Position numbers and translations under genes: made by a program. The notes under the pieces were generated by a model that was given only the letters and a program-made list of their open reading frames with translations, had not been told where the DNA came from and did not search any database. Below, piece after piece: positions 61,901 to 64,000 of a stretch of DNA of 64,000 nucleotides. Location: contig UCMW01000014.1 of assembly GCA_900473745.1 (NCBI GenBank), forward strand, positions 118,507-182,506, written 5' to 3'. Within the stretch, counting starts at the first letter, position 1; each line of letters begins with the position of its first letter. The DNA comes from Hyphomicrobiales bacterium. GTDB lineage: Bacteria; Pseudomonadota; Alphaproteobacteria; Rhizobiales; Rhizobiaceae.

Positions 61901-64000
61901 AGGAAGCCAACCTGCCGAAGGCTCCGAACGAAGCCAACATCTTCTTCATGGCTTTCGGTCAGTACTTCGATCATGGCCTGGATTTCCTGCCCAAGGGTGG
62001 AGCCGGCAAGGTCATCATCGACGGTGCCGACATTCCCGGGCCGACCGCTGCAAACTTCACGGACCTGACCCGTGGTTCGCTGACCACTCCGCTTCAATCG
62101 GCAACGGACACACCCGAGCACCTGAACAAGACTTCTCCCTATGTCGACCAGAACCAAGTCTATGGCTCGAATGCCATCGTCGGTCAGTTCCTGCGCGAAA
62201 GCGACGGCAATGGCGGGGTTGGTTCGCACATCCTGATGGGTCCAGAGGATCCTTCGGCACCTGGCTTCCACCTGATGTCGACGTTGCGCGAGTTGCTCGA
62301 CCATCACCGGGCGGAGGGCACGCTGTTCAAGGGGGTCGGCCTGCCGGCGGGCGGCATCACGATCGATGCCTATTACCCGACCCTGTGGAACAGCGAGACC
62401 GGGGCTTACGACACGGCCACCGTGCGCCAGCTCGCGGGTGATTTCATGGGCTCAAGCCACGCGCTTCTCCTCGATGCCAACCCGATCATCAGCCTGCTCG
62501 ATCATTATGTCGGTGGTGATGGCCGTGCGAACGAGAACTTCACGCTGACTTCGATGCACACGATCTGGGCACGCAACCACAACTTCCATGTCGAGAAGTT
62601 GAGTGCTGCCGGCTTCGTGGGGACGGCTGAAGAGCTCTTCCAGGCTGCGAAGATGGTCAATGAAGCCGAGTACCAGCGCGTTGTTTTCACGGAATTCGCC
62701 GACTCGCTGATTGGCGGCATTCAAGGCAATGGGAGCCACGGCTTCGAAGCCTACAACGATCAGGCGACCGCGAGCATCAGTCACGAATTCGCGGCAGCCG
62801 TCTATCGCATCGGTCACTCGCTCATCGGCGATACAGTGAGCGTCAAGGGACCGGACGGCGAGACCTATTCGGTCAACCTGTTCGATGCCTTCCTGAACCC
62901 GACCAATGACGTGTTCACGCCTGAACAGCTCGTGCAGCTGCAGGCCATGGGCTACGATCCGCAGCCCGGCTACGAGCAGCTCGGAACGGGTGCCATCCTG
63001 TCGGGCATCGTCGAACAGCCGGCGGAGGACGTCGACTTCAACGTCGTCGATGCCGTGCGCAACGACCTCGTGCGCATCCGCGCCGATCTCTTCGCCTTCA
63101 ACGTGGCCCGTGGCCGCGATGTCGGTCTCGGCACGCTCAACCAGGTCAAGGCCGACCTTCAGGCCTCGACCGATCCCTACATCAAGTTTGCGGTCGAATT
63201 CCTCGAAGAGAATGGTGGTTCGATGAACCCCTATTCGAGCTGGCAGGACTTCCAGCAGCGCAACGGTCTCAGCGACGTCGTTCTGGCCCAGTTCATGGCT
63301 GCCTATCCGGACCTCGTCCTGCAGGCCAACCAGATCGATGCGTTCAAGGCCATCAACGGCGACATCGTGACGGTTCAGACGAATGGCACGGGTCTGGTCA
63401 AAGGCATCGATCGCGTCGATCTCTGGGTCGGTGGTCTTGCCGAGAAACACTTCAACGGCGGCATGGCCGGCGATACCTTCTGGGTCGTCCTGCACGAGCA
63501 GTTCGACCGTCTGCAGGAAGCCGACCGCTTCTACTACCTGGAGCGTTTCGACAACTTCGATCTCTACGAGAACTTCATCGACGGTCAGGGCTTCTCCGAC
63601 ATCGTCGCCCGCAATACGGGTCTCACCGGCCTGCCGGAGGACATCTTCTCCAGCGATCTCGAAGACGGCCCGGACAATGGGGACGGTGACGATGGAGACA
63701 ACGAAGGCGACGACGACGGTGACGACGCCGGCAATGGCGACGATGACGGCGATGGCAATACCGGCGGTATCGACGACGGCGGTGAAGACGAAGACGATGA
63801 AGATGACGACACTGATGGTGATGACGACGACACTGGATCCGGTGATGGAGACGAGGACGATGATGAGGATGATGCGGGCACCGGCGGCGTCACGCCGACC
63901 CCGGTTCCAGTGGCCGCACTCACCTTGATCGGGACTTCGTCTTCGGATGCGCTTCTTGGTGCATCTGGTGACGATGTTATCCTTGGTGGTGCGGGGACGG
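55960..64000 (+). CDS. giant RTX protein with two animal-type heme peroxidase domains (3' end outside window)
   Basis: One frame stays open for at least 2680 codons from ATG 55960 to the window edge. Peroxidase domain 1 (about residues 60-930) has distal motif GQFFDHG (265-271, with Asp269 and His270) and proximal RFGHS (621-625, His624). An RTX block follows (about 945-1110: GGGDDT, GEGNDFMLGGEGSD). Next come a small RTX patch (about 1255-1280), a cadherin-like domain (about 1420-1525), an Ig-like domain (SYQWQVSTNNGATW) and a third RTX block (about 1625-1705). Peroxidase domain 2 (about 1870-2560) has GQYFDHG (2000-2006) and RIGHS (2283-2287, His2286). An acidic Asp/Gly linker (2566-2644) leads into more RTX sequence. 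There is no signal peptide; type I secretion is expected. PehA of Pseudomonas putida is a comparable known protein. No partner secretion genes lie in the window. Confidence 0.9.
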   Translation, partial: MVQINQHDLEFILRQIKIAEANSVAHSGANARELTNIWIDELGNVVAEGTPGAALAISAEHVPYGLRTVDGSFNNLGEGRENWGAADQPFERLLEQGWRVETDDSISLVTGFGQNGPTFATLTNSTYSPTGAVVDADPRLISNLVVDQTLANPAAIYTALVQSGYSGDVMAAVTEIRAEFTAALTIAKANNALLPATQQKTVAVLAAEVTEGLASDRPASGTDPAYVGLESRYGLTFDGPSVLLENVAPDEGLSAPYNSWFTLFGQFFDHGLDLVEKGGNDKIYIPLSPADPLYVPGSHTNYMVLTRAPQEPDNFTTPFVDQNQTYSSVASKQLFLREYKLVDGKPMATGHLLEGAKGIATWAEVKAQARDILGINLTDEYVGSVPMFVMDAYGEFVRGTNGFPQLITTNGTVEGNRGNPINLSNALLTGHAFLDDIAHNAVPGLVDHDRNPATAPILKTADTDTEIGNAIPLNNVGQAVTYDNELLNAHFVTGDGRGNENIGLTAVHHIFHSEHNSTVEQVKERAIQSAQNGDFAFLNEWLATDVQALPGGTLAAIKNALNWDGERLFQAARFTTEMQYQHLVFEEFARKIQPDIDVFVFNPSMDINPAIFAEFAHVVYRFGHSMLNETVDSVSATGAKTSMDLFDAFLNPVAYADGITADQGAGAVIRGMTGQVGNEIDEFVTDVLRNHLVGIPLDLPALNIARGRETGIPSLNAARAQFKEIANGDTQLDPYKNWVDFGMNLKNPASIVNFIAAYGTHSTITAATTAEAKRDAAMNLVFGDSSLNEADRQAFLNGTGTYAGSLGGLNDVDLWIGGLAEKKMAFGGMLGSTFSFVFELQLENLQNGDRFYYLSRTQGLNLLNELEANSLAELVMRNTDIGESGYAVPGDIFSVPDHVLYVDITEQTKWGYTDPTGDDPFQNALSPMVRRDASSNFLQFNSLDHALIQGTNAADIIISGGGDDTVWGRGGNDRIEAGYGVDKVHGGEGDDIITNNGTDIGETDFLMGEEGNDVVHGGSGLALVFGNQGSDVLIAGPDGKEMFGGEGNDFMLGGEGSDFLLGNEGDDWIEAGNGFDTTAGDNSELFFNSTIIGHDVMFAGENEHDFDSESGDDIMVQGESVMRNEGMWGYDWAAYKGSTKAADADLLRPIFTTEQQDILRNRFDAVEGLSGYKQNDVLKGDHRATAFSSTPDPEAEPGANLAGAENTMVNHHLSQAGIDRIAGLRELLGDLVQASNTIGAAAREAEIAFDDGNILLGGGGSDQIEGRGGDDVIDGDAWLNVRIRITTPSGVFTADSLAGPVHQQSQLVNGEIPANTPPAFGGKALSDLLLERTITPGQMEIVREIVDGGQSGDVDVAVYSDIRENYSFERNADGSVTVTHIAVDPDGTLGLVTSDGSDRLTNIEALRFGDGSTVSLGDLLNRAPVITSNGGGDTAIVSRPENSTVVTTVAATELDESQVLTYSISGGADAARFSIDPSTGVLSFLATPNFEAPTDVGGDNVYNVVVEASDGIAVDTQALAVTVTNAQEGQSGAPVISDLTPTRPQQLSVNTAGLADPDGLGAFSYQWQVSTNNGATWGNVVAATAPTFTPVAGQVGNLLRVQVTYTDGAGALTSITSAPTAPVGDTIGGNAAGNTINGTAGADIIAGNGGNDTINAGAGDDVISWTADNPFSVFGLQITVTDDRDLVNGGAGTNDTFIVNGNNTAETYRIYARADWLALGGGRTLNVNTEIVITRNGTANGNVIAELDNIEEIIINTGPGNDQVIPIGNFNPTSLSFNTITIEGSEGNDTVNISDLSSAHRILFRSAGGQDTIIGTLRAQDVVEIPEGANPADYALTENGNGTKTLSNGTHSITFSGEVPQLANPSDHGVDNPGPIAGPAGPFEYTARDIQGITNLVNGLPAFTDDDDTQGAVGVRDLSGAGNNIDNPAFGAADEPFIRLTEARYGAGVETDALGNIINRALNPIFDGLDPRAISNAIGAQEANLPKAPNEANIFFMAFGQYFDHGLDFLPKGGAGKVIIDGADIPGPTAANFTDLTRGSLTTPLQSATDTPEHLNKTSPYVDQNQVYGSNAIVGQFLRESDGNGGVGSHILMGPEDPSAPGFHLMSTLRELLDHHRAEGTLFKGVGLPAGGITIDAYYPTLWNSETGAYDTATVRQLAGDFMGSSHALLLDANPIISLLDHYVGGDGRANENFTLTSMHTIWARNHNFHVEKLSAAGFVGTAEELFQAAKMVNEAEYQRVVFTEFADSLIGGIQGNGSHGFEAYNDQATASISHEFAAAVYRIGHSLIGDTVSVKGPDGETYSVNLFDAFLNPTNDVFTPEQLVQLQAMGYDPQPGYEQLGTGAILSGIVEQPAEDVDFNVVDAVRNDLVRIRADLFAFNVARGRDVGLGTLNQVKADLQASTDPYIKFAVEFLEENGGSMNPYSSWQDFQQRNGLSDVVLAQFMAAYPDLVLQANQIDAFKAINGDIVTVQTNGTGLVKGIDRVDLWVGGLAEKHFNGGMAGDTFWVVLHEQFDRLQEADRFYYLERFDNFDLYENFIDGQGFSDIVARNTGLTGLPEDIFSSDLEDGPDNGDGDDGDNEGDDDGDDAGNGDDDGDGNTGGIDDGGEDEDDEDDDTDGDDDDTGSGDGDEDDDEDDAGTGGVTPTPVPVAALTLIGTSSSDALLGASGDDVILGGAGT

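Noticed and set aside
63655..63900. Low-complexity GAC/GGC tract as a tandem repeat or CRISPR-like array.
   Set aside because: There are no regular spacers or exact repeat units; it reads as an acidic linker in frame with the peroxidase protein.
1..64000. Search for tRNA, rRNA, insertion sequences, integrases and phage genes.
   Set aside because: Nothing with the expected length, terminal repeats or motifs was recognised by eye. A covariance-model and IS database search would be needed for a firm negative.

Overview
The window looks like a chromosome or large-replicon segment of a Rhizobiaceae bacterium (Rhizobium/Agrobacterium/Allorhizobium type). The evidence is high GC, dense overlapping operons, an Agrobacterium-like lac operon order (lacF-lacG-lacZ-lacK), a cellulose cluster with the rhizobial BcsN protein, a rhizobial-type intergenic palindromic repeat near 10.05-10.24 kb, LOV and HWE histidine kinases and a BA14K-like protein. 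No rRNA, tRNA, insertion sequence, phage gene or CRISPR array was recognised.

Layout. 0-4.3 kb (+): end of a lactose-type ABC importer operon with a GH2 beta-galactosidase. 4.4-5.4 kb: RidA-like protein and a flavodoxin-fold quinone reductase. 5.6-13.2 kb: an operon (-) for import and breakdown of an unidentified, probably nitrogenous small molecule (NMT1/THI5-type ABC importer, cytosine-deaminase-like amidohydrolase, FAD oxidase), with a divergent LysR regulator and a creatininase-family hydrolase. 13.5-30.5 kb: two paralogous cellulose-synthase clusters, both on the minus strand. Cluster 1 is bcsA-bcsB-GH8 cellulase-TPR protein, and cluster 2 is bcsA-bcsB-TPR protein-bcsN. Between them on the plus strand lie an AraC/DJ-1 regulator and a DCC thiol oxidoreductase. 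The PilZ domain of the first BcsA has lost the c-di-GMP motif; that of the second is intact.

31-37.4 kb: an MHS-family symporter, a small membrane protein, a tripartite tricarboxylate transporter (tctCBA) and a 54-residue protein. 37.6-41.2 kb: an HWE histidine kinase divergent from a LOV (blue-light) histidine kinase and its single-domain response regulator. 41.2-53.2 kb: a secreted BA14K-like protein, then a sugar-acid catabolic island. The island has an IlvD/Edd dehydratase, a 3-hydroxyisobutyrate-dehydrogenase-like enzyme, a DenD-like dehydrogenase, an FAD-dependent 2-hydroxyacid dehydrogenase, a GntR/FadR regulator, an FAH-family hydrolase and a TRAP importer, with an EamA exporter beside it. 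Three intergenic regions of this island carry related TTGTC-type palindromes, which suggests one GntR regulon.

53.5-55.7 kb: a NarL-type response regulator convergent with a NarX-like kinase. From 55.96 kb to the window edge runs one open frame of at least 2680 codons. It encodes a giant RTX protein with two animal-type (cyclooxygenase-like) heme peroxidase domains, and its C-terminus lies outside the window.

Three apparent single-base frameshifts (two in the cluster 1 TPR gene, one in the BA14K-like gene) may be assembly errors or real lesions.
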